Counted from the stretch's first letter, positions 1-8,230 are shown. The stretch is 64,000 nucleotides of DNA from Acidimangrovimonas sediminis (GCF_002871005.1 NZ_PHSN01000018.1:1-64000); one strand, 5' to 3'. Made by a program: numbers and translations. The notes: a model not told the origin generated them from the sequence alone.

Positions 1-81
1 TGCCGCAAAGGAGATCACCGGCAGGACCGGGAGCGAAGCCCCGATTACGCCATCTAAACGAACCCCGCTACAGCCACCCAG

Positions 82-882
82 CTATAACCATCCCTCGGCG
101 CGCAGACTGATCTCTCGCGCGCGGCCGATGATCAGGTGGTCGTGCAGGGTGATCCCAAGTACCTGCGCGGCCTCCTCCACCTTGCGGGTCATCGAGATGT
201 CGGCTTCCGACGGGGTCGGGTCGCCCGACGGGTGGTTGTGCACCAGGATCAGCGCGCTGGCATTCAGCTCCAGCCCCCGGCGCACCACCTCGCGCGGGTA
301 GACGGGAACGTGGTCGACGGTGCCGCGCGCCTGCTCCTCATCCGCGATCAATACGTTCTTGCGGTCGAGATAGAGCACGCGGAACTGCTCCGTCTCGCGG
401 TGGGCCATGGTGGTGTGGCAATAGTCGAGCAGCGCGTCCCATGACGACAGAACGGCCCGGTGCATCACCTTCGCACGTGCCAGCCGCTGCGCCGCGGCCT
501 CGACAATCTTCAACTCCTGTACCACGGCGGGGCCGACTCCCACCGTTGCCTCCAGCCGTACGGCCGAAGCCGACAGCACCCCATTGAAATCGCCAAATTC
601 GTCAAGCAGGCGGCGGGCGAGGGGCTTGACGTCCTGCCGCGGGATGGCGCGGAACAGCACCAATTCCAGGAGCTCGTAATCCGGCATCGCGCCCGCGCCC
701 CCCGCCATGAAGCGCGCGCGCAGGCGGGTCCTGTGGTCGCGGATGTAGGACGGCAGTTTTCCCGCCGCCAGCGCCCCGGGCGGCGCCTCGTCGGCGTCAA
801 AGAGGGGCAGGGGGGCTTCGTGAAACGCACTCATCCCTCGAGCTTCGGCCAACATGGTTGCCAAAACGTTAATGGCTTTCAT
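82..882 (-). CDS. radC: RadC-family JAB/MPN-domain protein
   Basis: This is a RadC-family protein of 266 residues. The family carries a JAMM-type metal-binding domain; its old repair name is historical and its true role is unsettled. Residues about 45-135 form the N-terminal helical part with a helix-hairpin-helix-like stretch (VGVGPAVVQELK). The C-terminal domain shows HNHPSGDPTPSEADIS, giving metal ligands His215, His217 and Asp228, with Glu163 the likely catalytic acid. The start is uncertain. The ATG at 882 has AAGGA five bases upstream, but that site lies inside an arm of a long hairpin (876-951). An internal ATG at 834 (MSAFHE) gives a more usual N-terminus. The gene follows dnaJ on the same strand, so it may belong to the dnaK-dnaJ transcript (inference). 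Confidence 0.9.
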   Translation of the reverse strand: MKAINVLATMLAEARGMSAFHEAPLPLFDADEAPPGALAAGKLPSYIRDHRTRLRARFMAGGAGAMPDYELLELVLFRAIPRQDVKPLARRLLDEFGDFNGVLSASAVRLEATVGVGPAVVQELKIVEAAAQRLARAKVMHRAVLSSWDALLDYCHTTMAHRETEQFRVLYLDRKNVLIADEEQARGTVDHVPVYPREVVRRGLELNASALILVHNHPSGDPTPSEADISMTRKVEEAAQVLGITLHDHLIIGRAREISLRAEGWL

Positions 883-951
883 TGTTCCTTAAATACGCAG
901 GCCGGAGCCTGGGCCCCGGCCGTGTCTTGCGTATTTGGAGAACAATGAAAG
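876..951. repeat. Long inverted repeat between dnaJ and radC
   Basis: Arms at 876-899 and 928-951 are inverted copies matching at 21 of 24 positions; the three mismatches are consecutive. The 28-base centre contains a second stem, GGCCGG at 900-905 with CCGGCC at 916-921. The dyad starts three bases after the dnaJ stop and covers the ATG at 882 and its AAGGA ribosome-binding site. There is no T run after either arm, so it is not a classical terminator. In RNA the outer stem would hide the radC start. Confidence 0.8.
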
Positions 952-953
952 GG

Positions 954-2099
954 TCAGTTTTTCATGCTGTCCCAGAAGCCCTTCACCTTCGAGAAGAACG
1001 AGCTGCTTTCCGGGTTGTTGTCCTCGGACAGCGCGTCGAACTCGCGCAGCAGTTCCTTCTGCCGGGCGGTGAGGTTGACGGGCGTCTCCACCGCCAGTTC
1101 GATCAGCATGTCGCCCGAACCGCCCCCGCGCAGCGCGGGCATCCCCTTGCCGCGCAGCCGCATCTGGCGCCCGGTCTGGCTGCCTGCGGGGATCTTGACG
1201 CGCGAGCGGCCGCCGTCGATCGTCGGTACCTCGATGTCGCCGCCAAGCGCGGCCGAGGCCACGCCAACCGGCACCCGGCAGTAGAGGTTCACGCCGTCGC
1301 GCTGGAACAGCGGGTGGTCGCGGACCTCCAGAAAGATATAGAGATCGCCCGACGGTCCGCCGCGCAGCCCGGCCTCGCCCTCGCCGGCAAGGCGGATGCG
1401 GGTGCCGGTTTCCACCCCCGCGGGAATGTTGACGGAGAGCGCCCGTTCCTTTTCGACGCGCCCCGCACCGCCGCAGGACTTGCAGGGGTTCTTCACGATC
1501 TGCCCCATGCCCGAGCAGGTCGGGCAGGTGCGTTCGACGGTGAAGAAGCCCTGCTGCGCGCGCACCTTGCCCATGCCGGAGCAGGTGGGGCAGGTGACCG
1601 GTTCGGCGCCGCCCTCGGCCCCGGTACCGCTACAGGCCGAGCAGGCAACCGAGGCGGGCACGGTGATGGTTTTCTGCGCGCCGCTGAAGGCTTCTTCCAG
1701 GGTGACCCGCAGGTTATAGCGCAGGTCCGACCCGCGCTGCGCCCGCTGGCGCCCGCCGGGGCCGCCGCGCTGGCCCATGAAATCGCCGAAGAGATCCTCG
1801 AACACGTCCGAGAAGGCCGAGGCGAAATCGCCCTGGCCGCCCCGTCCGCCGCCCATTCCGCCCATGCCGTTGGCCGCATCGGGACCGTAACGGTCGTAGA
1901 TGGCACGCTTCTGGTCGTCCTTCAGCGTGTCATAGGCCTCGTTCACTTCCTTGAACTGGTTCTCGGCATTCGGGTTGTCGGAATTGCGGTCGGGGTGCAG
2001 TTCCTTCGCCTTCTGGCGATAGGCCTTCTTGATCTCGTCGCCCGAGGCGCCGCGCTCCAGCCCCAGGACTTCGTAGAAATCGCGTTTTGCCATTCGCAT
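954..2099 (-). CDS. dnaJ: Chaperone DnaJ (Hsp40)
   Basis: DnaJ, the co-chaperone that stimulates DnaK ATPase and delivers unfolded substrates in the cytoplasm. The 381-residue product is full length. The N-terminal J domain (about 1-70) carries the HPD signature in ELHPDRNS. A Gly-rich linker follows ([14 protein letters not shown]). The zinc domain has four CxxCxGxG repeats ([32 protein letters not shown]), followed by the C-terminal substrate-binding domains. It lies 64 bp downstream of dnaK on the same strand, the usual heat-shock pair, with a small hairpin in the gap. No key residue is missing. Confidence 0.98.
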   Translation of the reverse strand: MRMAKRDFYEVLGLERGASGDEIKKAYRQKAKELHPDRNSDNPNAENQFKEVNEAYDTLKDDQKRAIYDRYGPDAANGMGGMGGGRGGQGDFASAFSDVFEDLFGDFMGQRGGPGGRQRAQRGSDLRYNLRVTLEEAFSGAQKTITVPASVACSACSGTGAEGGAEPVTCPTCSGMGKVRAQQGFFTVERTCPTCSGMGQIVKNPCKSCGGAGRVEKERALSVNIPAGVETGTRIRLAGEGEAGLRGGPSGDLYIFLEVRDHPLFQRDGVNLYCRVPVGVASAALGGDIEVPTIDGGRSRVKIPAGSQTGRQMRLRGKGMPALRGGGSGDMLIELAVETPVNLTARQKELLREFDALSEDNNPESSSFFSKVKGFWDSMKN

Positions 2100-2122
2100 C
2101 CCCCTTCCGGAACATGGCGGGA

Positions 2123-2140
2123 CCGGCCCTTGCGGGCCGG
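2123..2140 (-). terminator. Small GC hairpin between dnaK and dnaJ
   Basis: CCGGCCC (2123-2129) and GGGCCGG (2134-2140) form a seven-pair stem with a four-base loop in the dnaK-dnaJ gap. No U run follows. It could attenuate transcription or stabilise the dnaK part of the message, giving more DnaK than DnaJ. This is inferred from position and sequence only. Confidence 0.35.
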
Positions 2141-2163
2141 CCCCCTATTGGTTCCGTCCGGCC

Positions 2164-4080
2164 TTACGACCGCTTCTTGTCGTCGCCCAGATCCTCGAAG
2201 TCGGCATCCACGATGTCGTCGTCGACATCGCGCGGGCCTTCTTCGTCCTGCGCTTCGCCTTCGCTCTCGGCCTGCTGGGCCTTGTAGATCGCCTCACCCA
2301 GCTTCATCGACGCTTCCGAGAGGTTCTGGATCGCGCCCTTGATCTTGCCGGCGTCTTCCGACTTCACCGCCTCTTCCAGCGCGCCGACGGCCAGTTCGAT
2401 CGCCTCGACGGTCGAGGGATCAACCTTGTCGCCATGCTCTTCGAGCGACTTCCTGGTCGAGTGGATCAGGCTTTCCGCCTGGTTCTTGGTCTCGACCAGC
2501 TCGCGGCGGCCCTTGTCGGCCTCGGCATTCGCCTCGGCGTCCTTGACCATCTGGTCGATCTCGTCCTCCGACAGACCGCCCGAGGCCTGGATGGTGATCT
2601 TCTGCTCCTTGCCGGTGCCCTTGTCCTTGGCGGAGACCGACACGATGCCGTTGGCGTCGATGTCGAAGGTCACCTCGATCTGCGGCATGCCGCGCGGGGC
2701 CGGCGGGATCTGTTCCAGGTTGAACTGGCCCAGCATCTTGTTGTCCGACGCCATCTCGCGCTCGCCCTGGAAGACCCGGATCGTCACGGCGTTCTGGTTG
2801 TCCTCGGCGGTCGAGAAGATCTGGCTCTTCTTGGTCGGGATTGTCGTGTTGCGGTCGATCAGACGGGTGAACACGCCACCCAGCGTCTCGATGCCGAGGC
2901 TCAGCGGCGTCACGTCGAGCAGCACGACGTCCTTCACGTCCCCCTGCAGCACGCCAGCCTGAATCGCCGCACCCAGCGCGACCACCTCGTCGGGGTTCAC
3001 GCCCTTGTGGGGCTCTTTCCCGAAGAACTTGGTCACTTCGTCCACGACCTTCGGCATCCGCGTCATGCCGCCGACCAGAACTACCTCGTCGATGTCCGAG
3101 GTCGAGACCCCGGCATCCTTGAGCGCGGCCTGACAGGGCTTCAGCGAGGCCTTGATCAGGTCACCCACCAGGCTTTCCAGCTTGGCGCGGGTCAGTTTCA
3201 TGACCATGTGCAGCGGCGTGCCCGAGGTTGCGTCCATCGAGATGAACGGCTGGTTGATCTCGGTCTGCGACGAGGAGGAAAGCTCGATCTTCGCTTTCTC
3301 GGCCGCTTCCTTCAGGCGCTGCAGCGCCATCTTGTCCTTGGTCAGGTCGACTTGGTGTTCCTTTTTGAACTCCTCGGCGAGGTAGTTCACGATCCGCATG
3401 TCGAAATCTTCACCGCCCAGGAAGGTGTCGCCGTTCGTGGACTTCACCTCGAACAGGCCGTCGTCGATTTCCAGAATGGTGATGTCGAAGGTACCGCCGC
3501 CAAGGTCATAGACCGCGATGGTACGCGATTCCTTCTTGTCCAGCCCGTAGGCCAGCGCGGCCGCGGTCGGCTCGTTGATGATGCGCAGCACCTCGAGGCC
3601 GGCGATCTTGCCGGCGTCCTTGGTCGCCTGACGCTGGGCGTCGTTGAAATAGGCGGGCACGGTGATGACGGCCTGCGTCACCTTCTCGCCAAGATAGCTC
3701 TCGGCGGTTTCCTTCATCTTCTGCAGGATGAAGGCCGAAACCTGCGCGGGGGAGTATTTCTCGCCCTTCACCTCGACCCAGGCGTCGCCGTTGCCTCCAT
3801 CGACGATGGCATAGGGCACCAGCTTCTTGTCCTTCTCGACCTCGGCGTCGGTGGTGCGGCGCCCGATCAGGCGCTTGACGGCGAAGATCGTGTTCGAGGG
3901 GTTGGTGACGGCCTGGCGCTTGGCCGATTGGCCCACCAGGCGTTCCGAGTCGGTGAAACCGACGATCGAGGGCGTCGTACGCGCCCCTTCGGCGTTCTCG
4001 ATGACCTTCGGCTGCGAACCGTCCATGATCGCGACGCAGGAGTTCGTGGTGCCGAGGTCGATACCGATAACTTTGGCCAT
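2164..4080 (-). CDS. dnaK: Chaperone DnaK (Hsp70)
   Basis: Hsp70 chaperone of 638 residues, the normal bacterial length. The N-terminal nucleotide-binding domain starts with [16 protein letters not shown] and contains [10 protein letters not shown] and [10 protein letters not shown]. The substrate-binding domain follows from about residue 390 ([14 protein letters not shown]). A helical lid leads to an acidic tail ending [10 protein letters not shown], the DnaJ/GrpE-interaction type of end. It is the first gene of a leftward dnaK-dnaJ(-radC) unit. A good alphaproteobacterial RpoH promoter (4188-4219) lies about 108 bp upstream of the start codon, indicating heat-shock control. No CIRCE element was seen. 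Confidence 0.99.
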   Translation of the reverse strand: MAKVIGIDLGTTNSCVAIMDGSQPKVIENAEGARTTPSIVGFTDSERLVGQSAKRQAVTNPSNTIFAVKRLIGRRTTDAEVEKDKKLVPYAIVDGGNGDAWVEVKGEKYSPAQVSAFILQKMKETAESYLGEKVTQAVITVPAYFNDAQRQATKDAGKIAGLEVLRIINEPTAAALAYGLDKKESRTIAVYDLGGGTFDITILEIDDGLFEVKSTNGDTFLGGEDFDMRIVNYLAEEFKKEHQVDLTKDKMALQRLKEAAEKAKIELSSSSQTEINQPFISMDATSGTPLHMVMKLTRAKLESLVGDLIKASLKPCQAALKDAGVSTSDIDEVVLVGGMTRMPKVVDEVTKFFGKEPHKGVNPDEVVALGAAIQAGVLQGDVKDVVLLDVTPLSLGIETLGGVFTRLIDRNTTIPTKKSQIFSTAEDNQNAVTIRVFQGEREMASDNKMLGQFNLEQIPPAPRGMPQIEVTFDIDANGIVSVSAKDKGTGKEQKITIQASGGLSEDEIDQMVKDAEANAEADKGRRELVETKNQAESLIHSTRKSLEEHGDKVDPSTVEAIELAVGALEEAVKSEDAGKIKGAIQNLSEASMKLGEAIYKAQQAESEGEAQDEEGPRDVDDDIVDADFEDLGDDKKRS

Positions 4081-4187
4081 ATCTGTCTAGTCCTCTTCAT
4101 TCGGCGATGTGCTGGGGCGGATCCGTTCGCGGCCTCCGTCCCCGATCCCAATTCCGTCCGGGGGCTGTCCCCGTCCGGGCTTCCCAG

Positions 4188-4219
4188 CGTATATAAGGAG
4201 GGGTGTTTGGGCCTGCAAG
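4188..4219 (-). promoter_or_regulatory. RpoH (sigma-32) heat-shock promoter of dnaK
   Basis: On the minus strand, CTTG (complement of 4216-4219) is followed by 18 bases and CTTATATACG (complement of 4188-4197). This matches the alphaproteobacterial heat-shock consensus CTTG-N17/18-CYTATNTNNG at every specified -10 position. It would start transcription about 100 nt upstream of dnaK. The promoter sits only 33 bp from the divergent alkB start. Confidence 0.75.
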
Positions 4220-4251
4220 CGCCCGAAGGCGGCGAAAAAGCATGGGGTGGC

Positions 4252-4896
4252 ATGGAAGATCCGACCGACCTGGGGCTGGCGCCGGACGCGCCCGCGCCAA
4301 CCCTCACGACCCGCGGCGTCGCGCTGTGGAAAGGCTGGCTCTCCCGCCCCGCGCAGGAGGCCATGCTCGCGGACCTGCGCGAGGTGATCCGCGCGGCCCC
4401 GCTCTTCTCCCCCGAGACGCGCTGGGGAAAGAAGATGAGCGTGCAGATGACCTCGGCCGGCCGCTACGGCTGGTACTCCGACCGGCGGGGCTACCGCTAC
4501 GAACGGTGCCACCCGCGGGGCACCGAATGGCCACCGATTCCACCAAGCGTCCTCACCATCTGGCATGCCGTCGCCGGCCCCGCCCGGGCGCCCGATTGCT
4601 GCCTCGTGAACCTCTACCGGGAGGGCGCGAAGATGGGCCTGCACCAGGACCGGGACGAGGCCGATTTCTCCTGGCCCGTCCTCTCCGTCAGTCTCGGCGA
4701 CGACGCCCTCTTCCGCATCGGCAATCTTGAACGCGGCGGCAAGACCGAAAGCCTCTGGCTCACCTCCGGCGACGTCCTTGCCATGGGTGGTCCCGCCCGC
4801 CTCGTGCACCACGGCATCGACCGCACGCGGCCCGGCTCCTCCGATCTTCTCACCGGAGGCGGCCGGATCAACCTCACACTCCGCGTGGTCGACTGA
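4252..4896 (+). CDS. alkB: AlkB-family Fe(II)/2-oxoglutarate dioxygenase
   Basis: DNA/RNA repair dioxygenase of the AlkB family, which removes alkyl groups from bases by oxidative demethylation. The 214-residue product has the iron-binding HxD in GLHQDRDE, the distal His in LVHHGIDR, and the C-terminal arginine motif GRINLTLRVVD that binds 2-oxoglutarate and shapes the active site. NLYREGAKMG before the HxD is also typical. The frame is open far upstream, antisense to dnaK; the ATG at 4252 (MEDPTD) is chosen because it is the first ATG clear of the dnaK promoter and gives family length. It is transcribed divergently from dnaK and ends in a dispersed terminator-like element at 4901-4956. Confidence 0.93.
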   Translation: MEDPTDLGLAPDAPAPTLTTRGVALWKGWLSRPAQEAMLADLREVIRAAPLFSPETRWGKKMSVQMTSAGRYGWYSDRRGYRYERCHPRGTEWPPIPPSVLTIWHAVAGPARAPDCCLVNLYREGAKMGLHQDRDEADFSWPVLSVSLGDDALFRIGNLERGGKTESLWLTSGDVLAMGGPARLVHHGIDRTRPGSSDLLTGGGRINLTLRVVD

Positions 4897-4900
4897 CCTG

Positions 4901-4956
4901 CTCTTCTTCTGAGCGGAAATATCCCGGGGGGTCCAAGGGGGGCAGCGCCCCCCTTG
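4901..4956 (-). terminator. Dispersed hairpin-plus-tail element, copy A
   Basis: Read on the minus strand, a GC hairpin (4935-4955, loop around CAGC) begins 8 bp after the stop of the response regulator gene. It is followed by GGGATATTT and then CTCAGAAGAAG. The same arrangement occurs at 9372-9423, 29549-29593, 29609-29660 and 60971-61022. It probably terminates the leftward gene. Confidence 0.7.
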
Positions 4957-4963
4957 CCTGATG

Positions 4964-5668
4964 TCAGTCAGGCGCCAGCATGTAGCCCGCGCCCCGCACC
5001 GTCTGCAGATAGCGGGGCTGTTTCGGATCGCTCTCGATCTTGCGGCGCAGGCGGGTGATCTGCACGTCCACCGCCCGGGCCGAGGCCTGGCCGTCGTCGC
5101 GCCCCAGATCCGCCACCAGCTGCTCGCGCGAGAAGGCCTCGCCCGGGCGCGCGGCGAAGATCCGCATCAGCGCCGCCTCGGTCGCGGTCAGCCGCACCAG
5201 ATCCTGCCCCGACCACATCTCGCCGCGGTCGACGTCGTACCGGACCGGACCCAGCTGCAGGAACTTCGGCCCCTGCTCGGCCACCCGCGCCAGGGGCACC
5301 CGCCGCAGGATCGCGTTGATCCTGAGCAGAAGCTCCTTCGGCTCGAACGGCTTCGGCAGGTAGTCGTCCGCCCCGGCCTCGAACCCCTCGATCCGGTTGC
5401 CGGTCTCGCCCTTCGCGGTCAGCAGGAGGATTGGCGTCGCGCTGTGGGTCCGCATCCAGCGGGTGAAGGTGATCCCGTCCTCGCCCGGCATCATCACGTC
5501 CAGCACGATCAGGTCGAATTCCAGCCCCTTCAGCAGGCCGCGCGCATGTGCCGCCGACCGCGCCGCCGTCACCCAGAAGCCCTGCCGTACAAGGAACTTC
5601 TGCAGCAGGCCGCGGATCCGTTCGTCGTCGTCGACGATCAGCAGGTGGATCTCCGACCCTTCACTCAT
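4964..5668 (-). CDS. petR: OmpR-family response regulator (PetR-like)
   Basis: Two-component response regulator of 234 residues. The receiver domain (about 7-120) has the acidic pair in IVDDDE, phospho-acceptor Asp57 in VLDVMMPGEDG, and the conserved Lys in LPKPFEP. The C-terminal winged-helix domain ends SDPKQPRYLQTVRGAGY, the usual OmpR/PhoB end. It lies 42 bp downstream of a MarR-type gene in the same direction. That pairing is known in Rhodobacter capsulatus as petP-petR, next to the cytochrome bc1 genes. Here the neighbour is ilvE, so the name is given by arrangement and family, not proven orthology. No partner kinase is adjacent. Confidence 0.85.
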   Translation of the reverse strand: MSEGSEIHLLIVDDDERIRGLLQKFLVRQGFWVTAARSAAHARGLLKGLEFDLIVLDVMMPGEDGITFTRWMRTHSATPILLLTAKGETGNRIEGFEAGADDYLPKPFEPKELLLRINAILRRVPLARVAEQGPKFLQLGPVRYDVDRGEMWSGQDLVRLTATEAALMRIFAARPGEAFSREQLVADLGRDDGQASARAVDVQITRLRRKIESDPKQPRYLQTVRGAGYMLAPD

Positions 5669-5710
5669 CTGCGCCCTCGCATTTGCCCCGTCCGGCCGAT
5701 CCGGCAGACG

Positions 5711-6220
5711 TCATGTACCGCCGTCCTTGAGCGACTGATACTGCCGTTTCATCTCGGGTTCCATCATCGCCTCGAGCACCTGCCGAAAGCCCGCCACCGC
5801 GGCCGGTCCCGCCGCGCGGTAGGCGGTGCGCATCCGCGCCCGCTGCACATCCGAGATCTCGCCTTCCAGCGCGGCGCCCTTTTCGGTCAGGAACAGGTGC
5901 CGCTCGCGCTTGTCGCGCCGGCCGATGCGGCTTTCCACCAGCCCGTCCTCGATCAGCGTCCTCAGCACCCTGTTCAGTGACTGCTTGGTCACGCCGAGGA
6001 TCCCCAGCAGGTTGTTCACCGTCGTTCCGGGGCTGCGCTTGATGAAGTGGATCGCCCGGTGATGCGCCCGCCCGTAGGCATGTTCCTCGAGGATCCTGTC
6101 GGGATCCGCCGTGAAGCCGCGGTAGGCGAAGAACATCGCCTCGATTCCCTTGCGCAATTGTTCGTCGGTCAGGAAAAGCAGGCTTTCGCCGCTTCCCGGT
6201 CCCGGTCCTCCTTCTGCCAT
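5711..6220 (-). CDS. petP: MarR-family transcriptional regulator (PetP-like)
   Basis: Winged-helix regulator of 169 residues. The DNA-binding part spans about residues 50-115: NNLLGILGVTKQSLNRVL is the helix-turn-helix and IGRRDKRERHLFLTEKG the wing with its DxRxR-like core, typical of MarR proteins. Helices on both sides would form the dimer. It precedes the PetR-like regulator (42 bp gap), probably as one operon. It is divergent from ilvE across a 167-bp AT-richer region that holds two different dyads; it is therefore a candidate to bind one of them and control itself and ilvE (inference). Confidence 0.88.
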   Translation of the reverse strand: MAEGGPGPGSGESLLFLTDEQLRKGIEAMFFAYRGFTADPDRILEEHAYGRAHHRAIHFIKRSPGTTVNNLLGILGVTKQSLNRVLRTLIEDGLVESRIGRRDKRERHLFLTEKGAALEGEISDVQRARMRTAYRAAGPAAVAGFRQVLEAMMEPEMKRQYQSLKDGGT

Positions 6221-6262
6221 TTCTCTCCTCGCCGATCACTATTTTTTGTGCGTTGTGGGAAC

Positions 6263-6306
6263 TTTATGTCAGCCTTGTTGACTTTCCAAGAATCAATTGC
6301 TAGCGA
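6263..6306 (+). promoter_or_regulatory. Putative ilvE promoter overlapped by a dyad operator
   Basis: TTGACT (6278-6283), 17 bases and TAGCGA (6301-6306) form a weak sigma-70-type promoter reading toward ilvE. The -35 box is inside a 23-bp dyad (6263-6285) made of TTTATGTCAGC, a three-base centre and GTTGACTTT. The dyad matches a site upstream of gltD (19104-19126) at 19 of 23 positions when that site is read on the minus strand. An operator covering a -35 box suggests repression. Confidence 0.5.
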
Positions 6307-6318
6307 CGAGCAGTTTTC

Positions 6319-6360
6319 GCGCAATTTTATGTCCGGTCCGGACCTTGGTTGCGCAATTTT
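6319..6360. repeat. Direct repeats flanking a palindrome upstream of ilvE
   Basis: GCGCAATTTT occurs at 6319-6328 and again at 6351-6360. Between them is the perfect palindrome GTCCGGTCCGGAC (6331-6343, single central T). The block lies between the putative promoter and the ilvE start, in the untranslated leader. It is a candidate binding site or RNA control element; its function is unknown. Confidence 0.45.
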
Positions 6361-6387
6361 CGAAAAACACTTGGGCCGGAGGTTAGC

Positions 6388-7257
6388 ATGGCTGGTGCAT
6401 ACGACGATCGCGACGGAAAGATCTGGATGGATGGCAAGCTCGTGGAGTGGCGCGATGCCAACGTGCACGTCCTCACCCACGCGCTGCACTACGCCTCCTC
6501 GGTGTTCGAGGGGGAGCGCTGCTACAATGGCAAGATCTTCCGCGGCCATGACCACTCGGTCCGGCTGCGCAAGTCGGCCGAGCTTCTCGATTTCGAGATC
6601 CCTTTCTCGCCCGAAGAGATCGACATCGCCAAGGATGCGATGCTGAAGGCCAACGGCTGGACCGATGCCTACGTCCGCGCCGTCGCCTGGCGCGGTTCGG
6701 GCGAGGACATGGGCGTCTCGGCCAAGCGCAACCCGGTGCGGCTGGCGATCGCCGGCTGGGAATGGGGCAACTACTACGGCGACGCCAAGATGAAGGGCGC
6801 GAAGCTCGACATCGCGAAGTGGAAGCGCCCCTCGCCGGAGACCATCCCGACCGCGGCCAAGGCCGCCGGCCTCTACATGATCTGCACCATGTCCAAGCAC
6901 GCGGCCGAGGCCAAGGGCTGCTCGGACGCGCTGTTCATGGATTACCGCGGCTACGTGGCCGAGGCGACCGGCGCCAACATCTTCTTCGTCAAGGACGGCG
7001 AAGTGCACACCCCGCTGGCCGACTGCTTCCTTGACGGCCTGACCCGGCAAACGGTCATCGGCATGCTGAAGGATCGCCAGATCAAGGTGCACGAGCGTCA
7101 CATCCAGCCGGGCGAGATGGAGGGCTTCGAGCAGTGCTGGCTGACCGGCACCGCGGCCGAGGTCACCCCGGTGGGCCAGATCGGCGATTACAATTTCGAG
7201 GTGGGCGCGCTGACCCGCGACGTCTCGGAAAGCTACGAAAAGCTGGTCCGCGCCTGA
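6388..7257 (+). CDS. ilvE: Branched-chain amino acid aminotransferase
   Basis: PLP-dependent fold-type IV aminotransferase, the last step of leucine, isoleucine and valine synthesis, with glutamate as amino donor. The product has 289 residues. Lys158 in IPTAAKAAG is the likely Schiff-base lysine. GYVAEATGANIFFVKDG and FLDGLTRQTVIGML are family signatures of the cofactor phosphate and substrate sites. The ATG at 6388 is chosen because GCCGGAGG lies just upstream. The gene is monocistronic: a divergent regulator is on its left and a hairpin terminator (7291-7319) on its right. Confidence 0.95.
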   Translation: MAGAYDDRDGKIWMDGKLVEWRDANVHVLTHALHYASSVFEGERCYNGKIFRGHDHSVRLRKSAELLDFEIPFSPEEIDIAKDAMLKANGWTDAYVRAVAWRGSGEDMGVSAKRNPVRLAIAGWEWGNYYGDAKMKGAKLDIAKWKRPSPETIPTAAKAAGLYMICTMSKHAAEAKGCSDALFMDYRGYVAEATGANIFFVKDGEVHTPLADCFLDGLTRQTVIGMLKDRQIKVHERHIQPGEMEGFEQCWLTGTAAEVTPVGQIGDYNFEVGALTRDVSESYEKLVRA

Positions 7258-7290
7258 TCCGCCGCCGTCACGGCATGGTACGAATGATGC

Positions 7291-7319
7291 GGGCGCTTCC
7301 GAAGGGAGGCGCCCGTTTT
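7291..7319 (+). terminator. Rho-independent terminator of ilvE
   Basis: GGGCGCTTCC (7291-7300) pairs with GGAGGCGCCC (7305-7314) in a ten-pair stem with one G-U pair and a GAAG loop, followed by GTTTTC. It lies 33 bp after the ilvE stop. Confidence 0.75.
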
Positions 7320-7345
7320 CCATTCTGCGATCTCCACGACCGCCG

Positions 7346-7858
7346 TCACTTTCGCACGGAGATGAAGGTGGTGCCGCCATGGTCGGTGCCAAAGGCGCCG
7401 GGCTTGTGGCCGCCGGTCGAATCCCAGCCCAGCACACGCGGCGCGCCAGCCGATTCCGGCCCGATCCGCTGCGGCCCCGGATGGTTGCCCTGCGGTCCCA
7501 CGCCCATCTTCGCCAGCGTGCGCGAAAGCGTCTGGATCTCGGCCATCAGTCCCGGCCCCAGCGGTGTCGACAGCGCCGCCAGCACGGTGATCTGCCCGAC
7601 GAAGATCACCCGCAGCGTCACCTTCAGCGGATAGCGCCGGAGCGCGCGGGCAAAGCGCAGCTCGGCCAGGTTCGCCCCCAGTGATCCGCCCAGGGCCGAA
7701 ACCGCCAGCAGCGGCGCGATCGGCATCGGCCGGTCCCGCCGCACCAGCGCCATGAGCCCGCTGCGGTAAAGCGCATAGCCAAGCCCGTTGGCCAGCAAAA
7801 GGTAGCAGGCCAGAACGGCCAGCGTCGTCATGTCCGAGGCAGTCGCGGGAAAGCCCAT
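7346..7858 (-). CDS. Small membrane protein, DUF1294-like
   Basis: Protein of 170 residues with an N-terminal hydrophobic helix (TTLAVLACYLLLANGLGYAL), a short basic loop, a second hydrophobic segment (APLLAVSALGGSLGANLAE) and RYPLKVTLRVIFVGQ. This order (helix, basic loop, LLxxLGGxxGA, basic F/Y-K segment) resembles the DUF1294 family. The last 60 residues are soluble, Gly/Pro-rich and not part of that family. It is probably an inner-membrane protein; function unknown. It is convergent with ilvE and downstream of a 65-residue gene on the same strand. Confidence 0.6.
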   Translation of the reverse strand: MGFPATASDMTTLAVLACYLLLANGLGYALYRSGLMALVRRDRPMPIAPLLAVSALGGSLGANLAELRFARALRRYPLKVTLRVIFVGQITVLAALSTPLGPGLMAEIQTLSRTLAKMGVGPQGNHPGPQRIGPESAGAPRVLGWDSTGGHKPGAFGTDHGGTTFISVRK

Positions 7859-7974
7859 GGCCTTGCTCCCTGGTTCGTGACCCCAAGCCTGCCACCCGAT
7901 CGCGGCGGGCCTGGGGTCGAACCGGGGTCTTCTCGCGGCGCGACTGCGGCGCAGTCAGGCGCGGGGCCCGGGCA

Positions 7975-8019
7975 GGCAGATCATCGTCAGGCGGATCATC
8001 GGCTGGCGGATCACCGTCC
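7975..8019. repeat. Three tandem 15-bp repeats
   Basis: Three imperfect copies of a 15-base unit run head to tail: GGCAGATCATCGTCA (7975), GGCGGATCATCGGCT (7990) and GGCGGATCACCGTCC (8005). They sit between the 65-residue gene and the DUF1294-like gene. In one leftward frame they read as Asp/Pro-rich repeats, but no credible gene covers them. Confidence 0.6.
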
Positions 8020-8032
8020 CCCGGGTCAAAGG

Positions 8033-8230
8033 TCACGCCCTGTGGCCGCGTTCGATCCTGGCGTAATGTGCGGCGCGGCGATTCTTGCCGTCGCGCTCCT
8101 CCGGGCGGCGGGTCAGTGCCTTGGCCGAGGGATGCGATCCCTCCGCGCCAGAGGTCCGCTCCACCTCGGCGAAATGCTTCATGCGGCCCCCGTCCGAAGG
8201 CTCGTGATGATCGACGGGATGACGGCTCAT
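8033..8230 (-). CDS. Small basic hypothetical protein, 65 residues
   Basis: Unrecognised 65-residue protein, rich in His, Arg and Glu and without hydrophobic segments (begins MSRHPVDHHEPSDGG, ends HYARIERGHRA). The start is well supported: GGAGGAGACC lies directly before the ATG at 8230. The frame ends at TGA 8033-8035. The amino-acid make-up suggests a soluble, perhaps nucleic-acid- or metal-binding protein, but nothing in it is diagnostic. It stands between queG and the DUF1294-like gene on the same strand. Confidence 0.55.
   Translation of the reverse strand: MSRHPVDHHEPSDGGRMKHFAEVERTSGAEGSHPSAKALTRRPEERDGKNRRAAHYARIERGHRA

Noticed and set aside
1-81. Possible start of another leftward gene at the window edge
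   Set aside because: A hydrophobic stretch can be read on the minus strand, but there is no clear start codon or ribosome-binding site, and the rest lies outside the window.
2434-4251. Open frame upstream of and joined to alkB
   Set aside because: The part before 4252 is the antisense of dnaK; only the part from the ATG at 4252 carries AlkB motifs.
6221-6387. Amino-acid leader peptide or riboswitch upstream of ilvE
   Set aside because: No short frame rich in Leu/Ile/Val codons and no recognised riboswitch core; only DNA dyads were seen.
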